This document shows, piece after piece, positions 9,530 through 17,430 of a stretch of 64,000 nt of DNA (position 1 is its first letter; the number at the start of each line of letters is the position of its first letter). The notes beneath the pieces are model-generated. The model was not told the DNA's origin. It worked only from the letters and a program-made list of their open reading frames with translations, and did not search any database. This DNA comes from DAOVFN01 sp964607835 (GTDB taxonomy: Archaea; Aenigmatarchaeota; Aenigmatarchaeia; QMZP01). The stretch covers positions 1 through 64,000 of the forward strand of contig CAZSLL010000005.1 in the NCBI GenBank assembly GCA_964607835.1, written 5' to 3'. A program made the translations under genes and the position numbers.

Positions 9530-10495
9530 CTATCGCTGGTTCTCGTAAAGCTCTTTGGCCACATTCTCCAGCATTACCTCTCCCCTGACCTCCTCCCTGA
9601 AGAGGGTGAGGGTGAACACCTTATTTGAGCTGAACTTCTTCCTTATCTCCTCAAGCCTGCTGAGCTGGAGCTTCCTCTTCTCCCTGCAGAAATCGCACCC
9701 GTGATTCTCGGGTATTAGCTGGTTGACGTAAACGCTCTTGACAGGGATTCCCGAGTGCTTAAGGAAAATAGCGGAGCGCTCTGACTCCAGGATGCTCATG
9801 GCCTCTGGTATCATGACTATGTTGTAGCTCGTCCGCCCGGGGTCGGAGAGTATCTCCTTGGCCTTCTCTATCCTGGCCTTCATTTCCTCGAGCTTCTCGA
9901 GGGCAACATCCTTCTCCTCTTCCTGGTCTCCAGAACCCAGGAACTTCTTGAACACCCCGGTGATGCCTGAGAGCCTCATCCTGAGCTTTATTATCTTTCC
10001 CACCCAGGATTCCAGGACGTCTGGAAGCGAGAGCAGCCTCAGGGTATGGCCCGTGGGGGCTGTGTCAAAGACTATGATGTCGTACTCGTTTGAGTTCATG
10101 TACCTCAGGAACCGGTCAAAGCTGGCTATCTCGTCAATGCCCGGAGTCATGCCCGCCATGTCCAGGGTGTCCTCCAGGCCAAGCCCCTTGAGGGAGGATA
10201 TCTTGTTCAGCTGCGGGGTGAGCATGTCCTTGTACTCTTTCATGGACTTGTCAGGGTCTATCTCCACTGCCCAGAGGTTCTTCCCGAGCTTCTGGATGTC
10301 CCCGCCAATCTTCTTGTCAAAAGAGTCAGCCAGGGAATGCGCGGGGTCAGTGGATATGACCAGTACTTTCCTTCCTTTTTTGGAGAGGTGGAGCGCAGTG
10401 GCTGCTGCCACAGATGTCTTTCCCACGCCGCCCTTGCCTGAGAAGAAAATGAAGCGGGTGTGCTTCTCCTTTCCCTTGAGCTTGTCAAGCACCAT
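9530..10495 (-). CDS. get3: Get3/ArsA-family ATPase
   Basis: A cytosolic ATPase that, in the Get3 branch, handles tail-anchored membrane proteins; the ArsA branch pumps oxyanions. The deviant Walker A is FSGKGGVGKTSVA near residue 19, followed by STDPAHSLADSFD and the switch DTAPTGHTLRLLSLP. The C-terminal CDFC pair matches the Zn-binding CxxC of the Get3 dimer, which favours Get3. There is one ATPase domain in 321 aa, the usual Get3 length. Many single-TM small proteins in this window could be clients, but that is inference. Confidence 0.85.
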   Translation of the reverse strand: MVLDKLKGKEKHTRFIFFSGKGGVGKTSVAAATALHLSKKGRKVLVISTDPAHSLADSFDKKIGGDIQKLGKNLWAVEIDPDKSMKEYKDMLTPQLNKISSLKGLGLEDTLDMAGMTPGIDEIASFDRFLRYMNSNEYDIIVFDTAPTGHTLRLLSLPDVLESWVGKIIKLRMRLSGITGVFKKFLGSGDQEEEKDVALEKLEEMKARIEKAKEILSDPGRTSYNIVMIPEAMSILESERSAIFLKHSGIPVKSVYVNQLIPENHGCDFCREKRKLQLSRLEEIRKKFSSNKVFTLTLFREEVRGEVMLENVAKELYENQR

Positions 10496-10557
10496 AATCT
10501 AAATAATTGTGGAGCAACCTATAAGAAGCTTGGCTTCTGCGTGCGAGGCAGAGCTTT

Positions 10558-10709
10558 GGACGCCTGCCTGTCCAAAAAAGGTTCAGTTGCGGCAGCGGTC
10601 TTTTTCGGGAGCGTTTTTTGGACGCCTGCCTGTCCAAAAAAGGTTCAATTGCGGCAGCGGTCTTTTTCGGGAGCGTTTTTTGGACGCCTGCCTGTCCAAA
10701 AAAGGTTCA
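10558..10709 (-). repeat. Tandem array, 62-bp period, about 2.5 copies, abutting tRNA-Cys
   Basis: Two near-identical 62-bp units begin at 10558 and 10620, and a third partial unit starts at 10682 and stops exactly at the tRNA-Cys discriminator base. On the minus strand each unit starts GAACCTTTTTTGGAC, forms a hairpin (TTTTTTGGAC / GTCCAAAAAA with loop AGGCAGGC) and continues CGCTCCCGAAAAAGACCGC then TGCCGC. This layout matches the T-loop introns of tRNA-Cys and tRNA-Ser (CCCTTTTGC, hairpin, GCAAAAGCGTTCGCGGAAA, CCGC). It is probably transcribed as a trailer of tRNA-Cys. Confidence 0.85.
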
Positions 10710-10901
10710 AGCGGAGGCGGGGAGATTCGGAACCAATGTTCGCAACATCTGCCAAGCGGCAGCGGTGTTTCCGCGAACGCTTTTGCACGTTTATCATGTG
10801 CAAAAGGGCTCTGTCGAACCCCGTTAACCCGCTTTCAGCAACGCCCTGTCCTGAAAAGGGCTGCACTGCAGGCGGGCACATGGCCGTTCTGTCACCTCCG
10901 C
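10710..10901 (-). tRNA. tRNA-Cys (GCA) with two introns
   Basis: The acceptor stem GCGGAGG (10895-10901) pairs with CCTCCGC (10711-10717), and the discriminator is U (10710), as expected for Cys. The D-stem is ACA/TGT. The anticodon stem is CCCGC (10872-10876) with GCGGG (10828-10832), and anticodon GCA is at 10867-10869. Intron 1 sits at the canonical 37/38 site (about 10834-10865, 32 nt; GCAGCCC pairs with GGGCGTTGC). Intron 2 interrupts the T-loop after TTCGA (about 10725-10813, 89 nt, ends uncertain by 1-2 nt) and carries the shared repeat. Spliced, the T-stem is CGGGG/CCCCG. Confidence 0.85.
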
Positions 10902-10951
10902 TTTAATGCCCGCAGGAGCAGGCAACTGGATAAAATAGGTGCGAAGGGCTT

Positions 10952-11896
10952 TTATTTGTTTGCAGAGAGCATTAAACTGCCTTCCCTGACAGCGTCCGAG
11001 TATTTCTTCAGGGCGGCATCGAAACTATCCCCCATCTCCAGGTATGACCTGATGCTCTCCACGCGCTCTACATAGTCATTGCACTCTTTCTCATGCTTGC
11101 CCTTTCCGTTGGGTCCGGCGAAATAGCACTTGAGGGCCTCTTCCATGTCACCATCCTCATGAACCTCATAGTGCTTGAGAAGGGCCATGCCAGTCACAAT
11201 GTTTGCGTAGGGGGATTCCCTCACCCTTTCCCAGACCTCCTCAGGGCCTCCCCCGAAGATATGGGCATACTTCTCAAGGGCATACTCTCCTATTTCCTTT
11301 CTGGAATCATTGAATCTCTTTCCTTTGCCTGAGAAGAGCTCTCTCGTCTCGGCGCTTGAGACCTGGTTGAGCTGCATGTATCCGACATTCCCTGTAATGG
11401 ATTCAGCATCATGGTCTCCCCATGATTCCTTTCCTATCATTGCAAGAACGAGTTCAGGGTCGAGATTGAAATCACCTGCCACCTCATTCACGATACTCAC
11501 GAAACCAGGTTCATCAGGTACGGTTGCAGCGCTCCTATAAGGCTCCGGCCCCGACCCCAGGTCTTCAGAGCTGAAGCCGGTCCTGGGGTTTATCATTGTT
11601 GGTTCAGGCACTAGGTCAGGGGCAGAGGCCGCCTTGGAAGGGTCAAAAGGAGGAGGCTCGTTCTCCTTCCAGGTTCCCTTTTGGCTCTCTTCCAGGAAAT
11701 CCCTGTCCCTTTCATCGGCTTTACCTGGATGAGGCTGCCCAACATTCTCATAAGGATAATACATTGCATCAGCATCGTGGTCTCTCGGGATGCCAAAGAG
11801 GGCTGCAAGGCTCATGAATCCAGCAGCAGCTATCTCCACAGCGTATCTGGACACGAAGCCCCTTCCTTCACCAATCCCGGAGGTTTCTCTAGACAT
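10952..11896 (-). CDS. Lytic-transglycosylase-like (SLT fold) membrane-associated protein, 314 aa
   Basis: Residues 17-36 form one hydrophobic segment, then a Pro/Glu-rich linker runs to about 130. A domain resembling soluble lytic transglycosylase follows: DPELVLAMIGKESWGDHDAES (candidate catalytic Glu157) and GNVGYMQLNQVSS (GYMQ at 172-175, the usual GxMQ), then a helical region with ALLKHYEVHEDGDMEEALK and YFAGPNG resembling the G-L-x-YNxG region. In bacteria this fold cleaves peptidoglycan, which archaea lack. A role in attacking a bacterial wall, in pseudomurein-like material or in a surface polymer is inference. Flanked by tRNA-Cys and cbf5. Confidence 0.6.
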   Translation of the reverse strand: MSRETSGIGEGRGFVSRYAVEIAAAGFMSLAALFGIPRDHDADAMYYPYENVGQPHPGKADERDRDFLEESQKGTWKENEPPPFDPSKAASAPDLVPEPTMINPRTGFSSEDLGSGPEPYRSAATVPDEPGFVSIVNEVAGDFNLDPELVLAMIGKESWGDHDAESITGNVGYMQLNQVSSAETRELFSGKGKRFNDSRKEIGEYALEKYAHIFGGGPEEVWERVRESPYANIVTGMALLKHYEVHEDGDMEEALKCYFAGPNGKGKHEKECNDYVERVESIRSYLEMGDSFDAALKKYSDAVREGSLMLSANK

Positions 11897-11945
11897 GTTA
11901 TCACTACTAAATAGTTACTTATAGTATTTAAATGCTTTTCAGGAC

Positions 11946-12749
11946 CTAAAGGAGAACCCTTTCTGGCCTCACCCTTCCCTGCTCCAGCCTGGCCAGAAGC
12001 CCCAGCCTTCCCTGGGTATCGTAAAGAGCGAAAAGCGCCTTTGGCATGCTGCCTTCAAGACCGGGAACCTGCTCTGCAGGAAGCTTTGCTCCCTGCCTGA
12101 GCCTGTCCAGGACCGGCCCTTCCACAGTGAACCCCGGGAAGCCCACCCTATCCAGCGCTATCTCCACAGGGAACAGGCATTCCGGCCCCCGGCTCCGGAG
12201 CTGGTCAAAAGTGCAGGCCTCCTCTATCCTGAAGGGGCCTATGGCGGTCCTCCTCAGCCAGGCCATGTGGGCCCCTGCCCCGAGGTCCTCTCCGATGTCA
12301 TGGCAGAGCTTCCTTATGTATGTCCCTGCCTCGCAGCTCGTGCGGAAGCGCACCTCCCGGCCCTCCACAGAGAGCACCTCGAAGGAGGTCACCTTTCTCT
12401 GCCTCTCCCTTCTGGCCACAGCGCTCCTTCTTGGAGGAACCTGGGTTATCAGCCCCGTGAACTTCCCGGCAGACCTGGCTATCTGGTCCTCTGAGAAATC
12501 GCCGTGCACCCTCATTGAACCCTCGTATTCCTTGTCCAGGCCCAGGAGAACGGGCATGGCCTTGGTGGCCTCGTCAAGGGCTATGAGCATGAGCCCGGTA
12601 ACAGAGGGGTCAAGGGTTCCTGAGTGTCCCGCCTTCCTGGTTTTGAGAATGGCCTTGGCCTTCTCAACGCACTGCATGCTGGTTAGCTCTCTGGGCTTGT
12701 CGAGCAGGAGTATTCCCCTGCTCACCGGGTTTGGGCTATTCCCTGCCAT
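11946..12749 (-). CDS. cbf5: tRNA/rRNA pseudouridine synthase Cbf5 (TruB family)
   Basis: Catalytic subunit of archaeal H/ACA RNPs, which can also act on tRNA U55. GILLLDKPRELTS and KAGHSGTLDPSVTG are hallmark motifs; Asp47 is the catalytic residue. EAGTYIRKLCHDIGEDLG (motif III) is also present. A PUA domain starts near PVLDRLRQGAKL. At 267 aa it is shorter than most archaeal Cbf5 (about 330), having lost part of the N-terminal extension. It is divergent from rpl40e across an AT-rich promoter at 12750-12790. Confidence 0.92.
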   Translation of the reverse strand: MAGNSPNPVSRGILLLDKPRELTSMQCVEKAKAILKTRKAGHSGTLDPSVTGLMLIALDEATKAMPVLLGLDKEYEGSMRVHGDFSEDQIARSAGKFTGLITQVPPRRSAVARRERQRKVTSFEVLSVEGREVRFRTSCEAGTYIRKLCHDIGEDLGAGAHMAWLRRTAIGPFRIEEACTFDQLRSRGPECLFPVEIALDRVGFPGFTVEGPVLDRLRQGAKLPAEQVPGLEGSMPKALFALYDTQGRLGLLARLEQGRVRPERVLL

Positions 12750-12843
12750 GATACATATTTAAATACCTAGTTAATATGTTATTAGACCATGGCACCTGTG
12801 TGCTGGTTTTTGGCCTGATTCGGATTGGGCCGGAGGATTTAAT

Positions 12844-13020
12844 ATGGCAAAGAACAAGTTCCCTGAGGCCGAGTCCAGGCTCTTCCAGAGGGTGTTCATC
12901 TGCATGAGATGCGGCATCAAGAACAGGGGAGACCTCATCAAGGTCAGGCAGGGGAAGGTCAAGTGCAGGAAATGCAAGTCCAAGAGGCTCAGGCCAATAC
13001 ACAAGGACACCAAGAGCTGA
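12844..13020 (+). CDS. rpl40e: Ribosomal protein eL40
   Basis: A 58-aa zinc-ribbon protein of the large subunit. It reads CMRCGIKNRG and VKCRKCKSKRLRP, the four-Cys Zn site of eL40 without the ubiquitin fusion seen in eukaryotes. The ATG at 12844 is preceded by GGAGG, seven bases away. It is followed by rps26e after 43 bp. Confidence 0.93.
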   Translation: MAKNKFPEAESRLFQRVFICMRCGIKNRGDLIKVRQGKVKCRKCKSKRLRPIHKDTKS

Positions 13021-13063
13021 TGCCGGGGGCATGCTTTTAAGGCGACCCCGGGCCAATGTTTGA

Positions 13064-13333
13064 ATGAGTGATAGAATGGGAAGGACATACTACAAGAGGG
13101 GATGGTCCCACACCAAGACCAGGGGCAAGGAAGGAAGCGTGACCTGCGGGTTCTGCGGCAAGAGGGTGCCAAGGTACAAGGCATTCCCCACATTCAAGGG
13201 ATTCTCCCTGAGCGACCCTGTCATAAAGGCAGAGCTCGGGACAAAGGGAAGGAGGCTCAACCTCTCCTCGCAGAAGGTTTACGCCTGCCCCGCGTGCGCA
13301 AGGCACAGGAACATAGTCAGGAAGAAGAGATAA
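13064..13333 (+). CDS. rps26e: Ribosomal protein eS26
   Basis: Small-subunit protein located near the mRNA exit channel. VTCGFCGKRVPRYKAFPTFKG and VYACPACARHRNIVRKK give the two CxxC pairs of the eS26 zinc site. eS26 has a patchy distribution in archaea, so its presence is phylogenetically informative. A TATA-like GCTTTTAAGG at 13031-13040 makes either the ATG at 13064 or at 13076 leaderless; the latter matches the family N-terminus (GRTYYKRGW) better. Confidence 0.88.
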   Translation: MSDRMGRTYYKRGWSHTKTRGKEGSVTCGFCGKRVPRYKAFPTFKGFSLSDPVIKAELGTKGRRLNLSSQKVYACPACARHRNIVRKKR

Positions 13334-13386
13334 TCTCTGGTTTTGTAAATAATAACCCTTATTACCGGGAAAGAACAATTATAAAC

Positions 13387-14265
13387 ATGGCTTTCGGCGC
13401 TTACAAGCGGCTCTCTGTGAGGGTTTTCGGAGGGTTCGCAAAGTCCTCTGAGAACAGCTTCAGGTCAATCGGGCCCTGGATGAAAGGGGCGGGCATCCAC
13501 ATGCTCGCAAGGACCTACATCTCCATGATTTACATGACCACTGTGCTGGCCTACATAGCGGGGCTGGCAACCGCGCTGGTTCTGAGCTCCCTTTTCGTGG
13601 AGGACCTGGTCATGATGGTGTACTACGTGACCTTCGGGCCTGTTCTCGGGGCCTCGGTTGTGTTCATGCTGCTGTATATATACCCGTCGAGCAGGTACAA
13701 GTCGGCCAGGAGGTCCATTGACAACAACCTCCCATTCGCGCTGATACACATGGACTCAATCTCCTCCTCAGGCATTCCAACGGAGTTTATGTTCGAGCTC
13801 CTGGGCAAACTGAAGGAATACGGGGAGATATCCAGGCAATCCAGACTGGTCATGAGGAACATAAAGACCTTTGGCATGAGCTCCATAAGCGCTATCAACG
13901 ACGTGGCAGAGAAGAGCCCGTCGCCTGCATTCAGGCAGGTCCTGACCGGAATCAGCTCCACGGTGGGGAAGGGAGGGAACCTCTCCGGTTACCTGAAGGA
14001 GATGAGCGAGAAGAACCTATTCGAGTACAGGATGAGTAGAGAGAAGTACGTCAAGACACTATCGACTTACGCGGACGTATACACGGCTGTGCTGATAGCT
14101 GCCCCGCTCATGTTCCTTTCTGTGCTGGTCATGATGAACGTGATAGGGGGGGATGTGCTGGGAATGGCCATACCTGACTTCATAAATCTCATGACATATG
14201 TCATCGTGCCTGCCATGAACATCGGATTCCTGGCCTTCCTGCACACCAGCCACCCGGGAAGTTAA
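13387..14265 (+). CDS. tadC: Type II/IV secretion inner-membrane protein, TadC/GspF/ArlJ family
   Basis: Polytopic platform protein for archaellum- or pilus-type machines. Helices lie at about 44-70, 82-105 and two at the C-terminus. The cytoplasmic GspF-F domain contains NNLPFALIHMDSISSSGIP, GEISRQSRLVMRNIKTFG and STVGKGGNLSGYLKE, the usual F-domain motifs. 292 aa with one F domain. The ATG at 13387 follows a TATA-like TTATAAAC. It faces the cognate ATPase gene (14349-16265) convergently. No pilin is in the window. Confidence 0.85.
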   Translation: MAFGAYKRLSVRVFGGFAKSSENSFRSIGPWMKGAGIHMLARTYISMIYMTTVLAYIAGLATALVLSSLFVEDLVMMVYYVTFGPVLGASVVFMLLYIYPSSRYKSARRSIDNNLPFALIHMDSISSSGIPTEFMFELLGKLKEYGEISRQSRLVMRNIKTFGMSSISAINDVAEKSPSPAFRQVLTGISSTVGKGGNLSGYLKEMSEKNLFEYRMSREKYVKTLSTYADVYTAVLIAAPLMFLSVLVMMNVIGGDVLGMAIPDFINLMTYVIVPAMNIGFLAFLHTSHPGS

Positions 14266-14280
14266 AGCAATATCAGATTA

Positions 14281-14352
14281 TTACTTAATGCAGAACAGCA
14301 TGCCAATGACAATAAGGAAGGCCAAACCCAGGAATGCGCAGCTCTGAATCAC
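14281..14352 (-). CDS. Possible 23-aa single-TM micropeptide
   Basis: A GTG start overlaps the TGA of the TadA-like gene (GTGA). It reads an almost wholly hydrophobic peptide, FLGLAFLIVIGMLFCIK, ending in a Lys. There is no independent support beyond the overlap and the TM character. Confidence 0.3.
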   Translation of the reverse strand: MIQSCAFLGLAFLIVIGMLFCIK

Positions 14353-16265
14353 TCTTTGGGATTTGCTTTCTTCTCCGCTTTCTGCGCGGGAGCTGCTGAC
14401 TCCTCCGCTTTCTGCGCGGGAGGATTTGCTTTCTTCGGGGGTGACTCTTTTTCCTCCCCTCTCTTCGGGGGTGACTCTTTTTCCTCCCCTCTCTTCGGGG
14501 GTGACTGCTGTTTACTGGAAAGCTCAGACTCTGCCAGTTCCTCGTAGTCCTCGAGTACACCACTGATGCCATTTCTCCCGGGCTTATGCCTGGGCCTGGG
14601 CTTCTTCTTTGAGGCTGCCTCCTTGGCATGCTTCTCGGCATTCTCGGCCTTCTTAACCCTTTCCTTCTTGAATGGGGTTCTGTTCTCCCTGACCCATTTC
14701 ATCACAGTAGGCTGGTCCTTGTAGTAGAGGTTGATAATCCTGCAAACGTCATGGAAGTACACAACAGAATGGGCCTGCATCCATTCTATAACCTTCTTCC
14801 GCCTCTCGAGCTCTTCGCTCATCCTCCCGAAGGCCAGCCCCTCTTCAAATGATATCCTCTGGAGAATCTCAGAGCTGCCCGTGCTCTCCCTGTATACGTC
14901 CTCAGACGGAATCCAGGAGAATGACTCCTTGGTATGGGCCCGCCCTGTGTGGGAATCCACTGACTGGATTTCCACTATCCTCTTGACCCTTCTGGATGAT
15001 TTGCCCTTCTCCTTTGCGTTGGTCATCACGACCATGGCGTCCAGGGCCTCCAGAAGGGAGGGCGAGAGCTCTATGGGAGGGGTACTCAACCTCTTTATGA
15101 CGTCTTCCACAGAGCCTGCGTGTATGGTGCCAAGCGAGGCGTGGCCCGAGGCCATTCCCTGGAACATGACGTAGGCCTCTTTTCCCCTGACCTCGCCCAC
15201 CACAACGTATGACGGGTTCTGCCTGAAGGACTCTCTGAGAAGGTCGTAGAGCCCTATCTCCCCGTACCTTTTCCCGTTCGCCTCTGGCATACCGAAGCCC
15301 CTTCTGGATACCGATGGAATCCAGTTATCGTGGGGCAGGTTGATTTCCCTTGTGTCCTCGATAGAGATTATCTTGTCCTCGGGGGGTATGAACATGCTTA
15401 TGGCGTTCAGGAAGGTGGTCTTTCCGGTGGAGACGCCCCCGCATATCATTATCGAGACATTGTACTGGCAGAGCAGCCAGAGATAGGCAAGCATGGATGA
15501 TGATACAGTGCCCATGTTTAGGAGGTCTATGGGCGAGAACGGGTGGCTCCTGAACTTCCTTATCGAGAAGCTCGGGCCCTTGGTGGTGACGTCCTTTGCC
15601 AGCGAGGCCTGCACCCTGGAGCCGTCCGGAAGGCTTCCGTCGAGCAGGGGAGACGCGTAGGATATGTACCTTCCGCACCTCTCAGCAATCTTGATTACCA
15701 GGTCAGAGAGGTAGTCATTGTCCCTGAAGGTAAGATTGGTCCTTATGGAGCCGAATACCTTATGAACCACGTATATCGGGCTTCCCACGCCGTTGCAGCC
15801 TATGTCCTCTATGTAGGGGTCGTGCATCAGGGGCTCTATCTCGTTGAGGCCTATGAAGTCACGGGCTATGTAGTACATCACCCTCTGGAAGGGCTTCCCG
15901 CCGAGGGTGAGGCCGAGCTCGTCAATGGCCTCCACGACCTTGCCCTGGAGATAGGACAGGGTCTTCTCGTCCTTCTGGAGGCTCTCCAGCTTGACGTCTA
16001 TGACCTCCCTGAGGGCCTCCTCTATACTTGATATGGCCTTGTGCTCAGCAGGCCTGAGGCCAGGCTCCTCCAGGCTGTACAGAAGGGACTTCTCTTTCTG
16101 TGACCACTTTATCCTGGCGTGGGCATGGGGATCTATAAGGGGGTACCTTACATCAACCTTTGATGCGCTCTTGAATCCTGGTATAACTACCAGCTTCTTG
16201 GGCTCCCTGAAGGAGAGAGGCTTATATCTCTTCTCGCTTTTCCTGAACAGACCCCTGAGCGCCAT
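14349..16265 (-). CDS. tadA: Type II/IV secretion ATPase, TadA/GspE/ArlI family, with repeat tail
   Basis: Hexameric cytosolic ATPase driving pilus or archaellum-like assembly. Walker A is CGGVSTGKTTFLNA, the Asp box is IISIEDTREI, Walker B is PSYVVVGEVRG, and the His box is GHASLGTIHAGS. About 638 aa. After the catalytic core, a helical region (about 470-560) and a basic linker lead to a low-complexity tail of repeated units SPPKRGEEKE and PAQKAEESAA (about 585-638). The same units occur in S7, L24, S3 and the OB-fold protein of this window. It is likely partnered with the TadC-like protein at 13387-14265. Confidence 0.9.
   Translation of the reverse strand: MALRGLFRKSEKRYKPLSFREPKKLVVIPGFKSASKVDVRYPLIDPHAHARIKWSQKEKSLLYSLEEPGLRPAEHKAISSIEEALREVIDVKLESLQKDEKTLSYLQGKVVEAIDELGLTLGGKPFQRVMYYIARDFIGLNEIEPLMHDPYIEDIGCNGVGSPIYVVHKVFGSIRTNLTFRDNDYLSDLVIKIAERCGRYISYASPLLDGSLPDGSRVQASLAKDVTTKGPSFSIRKFRSHPFSPIDLLNMGTVSSSMLAYLWLLCQYNVSIMICGGVSTGKTTFLNAISMFIPPEDKIISIEDTREINLPHDNWIPSVSRRGFGMPEANGKRYGEIGLYDLLRESFRQNPSYVVVGEVRGKEAYVMFQGMASGHASLGTIHAGSVEDVIKRLSTPPIELSPSLLEALDAMVVMTNAKEKGKSSRRVKRIVEIQSVDSHTGRAHTKESFSWIPSEDVYRESTGSSEILQRISFEEGLAFGRMSEELERRKKVIEWMQAHSVVYFHDVCRIINLYYKDQPTVMKWVRENRTPFKKERVKKAENAEKHAKEAASKKKPRPRHKPGRNGISGVLEDYEELAESELSSKQQSPPKRGEEKESPPKRGEEKESPPKKANPPAQKAEESAAPAQKAEKKANPKE
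14378..14515 (-). repeat. In-frame hairpin repeats (PPKRGE and PAQKAE units) in tadA
   Basis: The 3' end of the ATPase gene carries two units of the CCGCTTTCTGCGCGGG type and three of the CTCCCCTCTCTTCGGGGG type (top strand). On the coding strand they read PAQKAE and PPKRGE; the third unit of the second type is degenerate (PPKKAN). Confidence 0.85.
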
Positions 16266-16302
16266 GTATATTAATTGTCCAGGCCAGTTAAAATTAGTTC
16301 AC

Positions 16303-16995
16303 TCATCTCATTTTCATGAGGGCCTCTTCGTCCGGGTAGACCTCTATGCCCTTTCCTGTTATCCTGTAGGGGTGAAGCTTCTCTGAGTGATTGGAGCCCC
16401 TGACCTTCCACACCTGGATTGCCCTTGAGAATGCTGACTGAATCCTCTCGTAGTAGAGCACCACGACGCTGTCTGTCACGAACTCCTCCACACCGTAGCG
16501 TGATATGCCCCGTGTGCCGGGAACTATCTCGCTCACCAGGAGGGAGGTGCAGCCGAGCTTCCTGAGTATCATGGAGAGGTCGAATATCATTTTCCTGAGC
16601 TCTGAGTCATCCTTTACGTGAAGCCCCAGGGCTGAGATGGAATCCACCACCACCCTCTTTGCCTTGACCTCCCTTACCTTTGACTCCAGGATGTCGAAAA
16701 CCTCCTCTATGTGGTAAGGGTCGTACTTGATGAAAGCAAAATCCCCGCTCTTCTCCAGGGAGGCCAGGTCCCAGCCGAACTCCTTGACGTTCTCCTTTAT
16801 GGCTTCAGCGGGCTCCTCGAAGGAGAGGTACACGCCCTTCTCCTTGAACTTTCTGATTCCCTCGTATATGAACTGGGTGCAGAAAGTGGTCTTTCCCGTT
16901 CCGCTCGTGCCAGTGATGAGTGCCAGCTGCGCCTGGGGTATGCCTCCGCCCAGAATCTTGTCCATGCCCGGTATTCCGGTCTTTAGCTTGTCCAT
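16303..16995 (-). CDS. KaiC-like RecA-superfamily ATPase
   Basis: Single-domain KaiC-family protein starting KLKTGIPGMDKILGGGIPQAQ with canonical Walker A GTSGTGKTTF and Walker B RVVVDSISALGL. A late SRYGVEEFVTDSVVVLYY segment is typical of archaeal KaiC-like ATPases. The start at 16995 begins with the conserved domain; an upstream in-frame ATG would add 14 residues across the TATA region. It is 54 bp downstream of a roadblock gene and probably in one signalling unit with it and the KaiC-GTPase fusion. Confidence 0.85.
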   Translation of the reverse strand: MDKLKTGIPGMDKILGGGIPQAQLALITGTSGTGKTTFCTQFIYEGIRKFKEKGVYLSFEEPAEAIKENVKEFGWDLASLEKSGDFAFIKYDPYHIEEVFDILESKVREVKAKRVVVDSISALGLHVKDDSELRKMIFDLSMILRKLGCTSLLVSEIVPGTRGISRYGVEEFVTDSVVVLYYERIQSAFSRAIQVWKVRGSNHSEKLHPYRITGKGIEVYPDEEALMKMR

Positions 16996-17049
16996 CTTGA
17001 CACTGTATATAATTGCACGCCGGGTTAAAAATAACACCAGCGGGAGGCA

Positions 17050-17418
17050 TCATCCAATTATCCTGCCAATCTTCTTCGCAGACCTCTCCATGTTCATGAG
17101 AACAAGGCCGATGTTGACCTTGGGCTTCACGAGCACAGTGAGGATGACGTCAGGGGTGGCCCCTATGGACACAAGCTTCCCGTTTGCAGACTCCACGACG
17201 ACCTGGATGAACTTTCCTATGCTAAGCTCGTTGCTGGCTGTTTCTCCTGTCCCCACTATGGCCGCGGTCATGGCTGCCACTGCCTTTGAGTTCACGTCCT
17301 CGGGAAGGCTGGACAAAACCATGAGGCCGTCCCTTCTGACCACCGCGGCCCCCTTTATGTCAGCAGCTGACTGGAGCTCGTCCAGAAGAGCCTTCAGTTC
17401 CTCTTCCTTGGTTGACAT
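17050..17418 (-). CDS. Roadblock/LC7 domain protein (MglB-like)
   Basis: 122 aa forming one roadblock/LC7 domain. Roadblock proteins dimerise and regulate Ras-like GTPases (MglB acts on MglA in bacteria). KGAAVVRRDGLMVLSSLP and KLVSIGATPDVILTVLVKP are the typical beta strands. It starts 12 bp after the KaiC-GTPase fusion gene ends, so the two are probably co-expressed and the GTPase domain is the likely partner. Confidence 0.88.
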   Translation of the reverse strand: MSTKEEELKALLDELQSAADIKGAAVVRRDGLMVLSSLPEDVNSKAVAAMTAAIVGTGETASNELSIGKFIQVVVESANGKLVSIGATPDVILTVLVKPKVNIGLVLMNMERSAKKIGRIIG

Positions 17419-17430
17419 TGCATGACCTCC

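Noticed and set aside
10558..10709. CRISPR array
   Set aside because: The units are contiguous tandem repeats without unique spacers, and no cas gene is present; nothing else in the window looks like a CRISPR.
10460..11075. Long overlapping plus-strand reading frames through the repeat region
   Set aside because: They translate the tandem array and the tRNA-Cys gene; the repeated peptide follows from the 62-bp DNA repeat and has no start signal or homology.
13102..13386. N-terminal 95 residues of the TadC-like reading frame
   Set aside because: They overlap rps26e in another frame; the TadC-like protein starts at 13387 behind its own TATA-like box.
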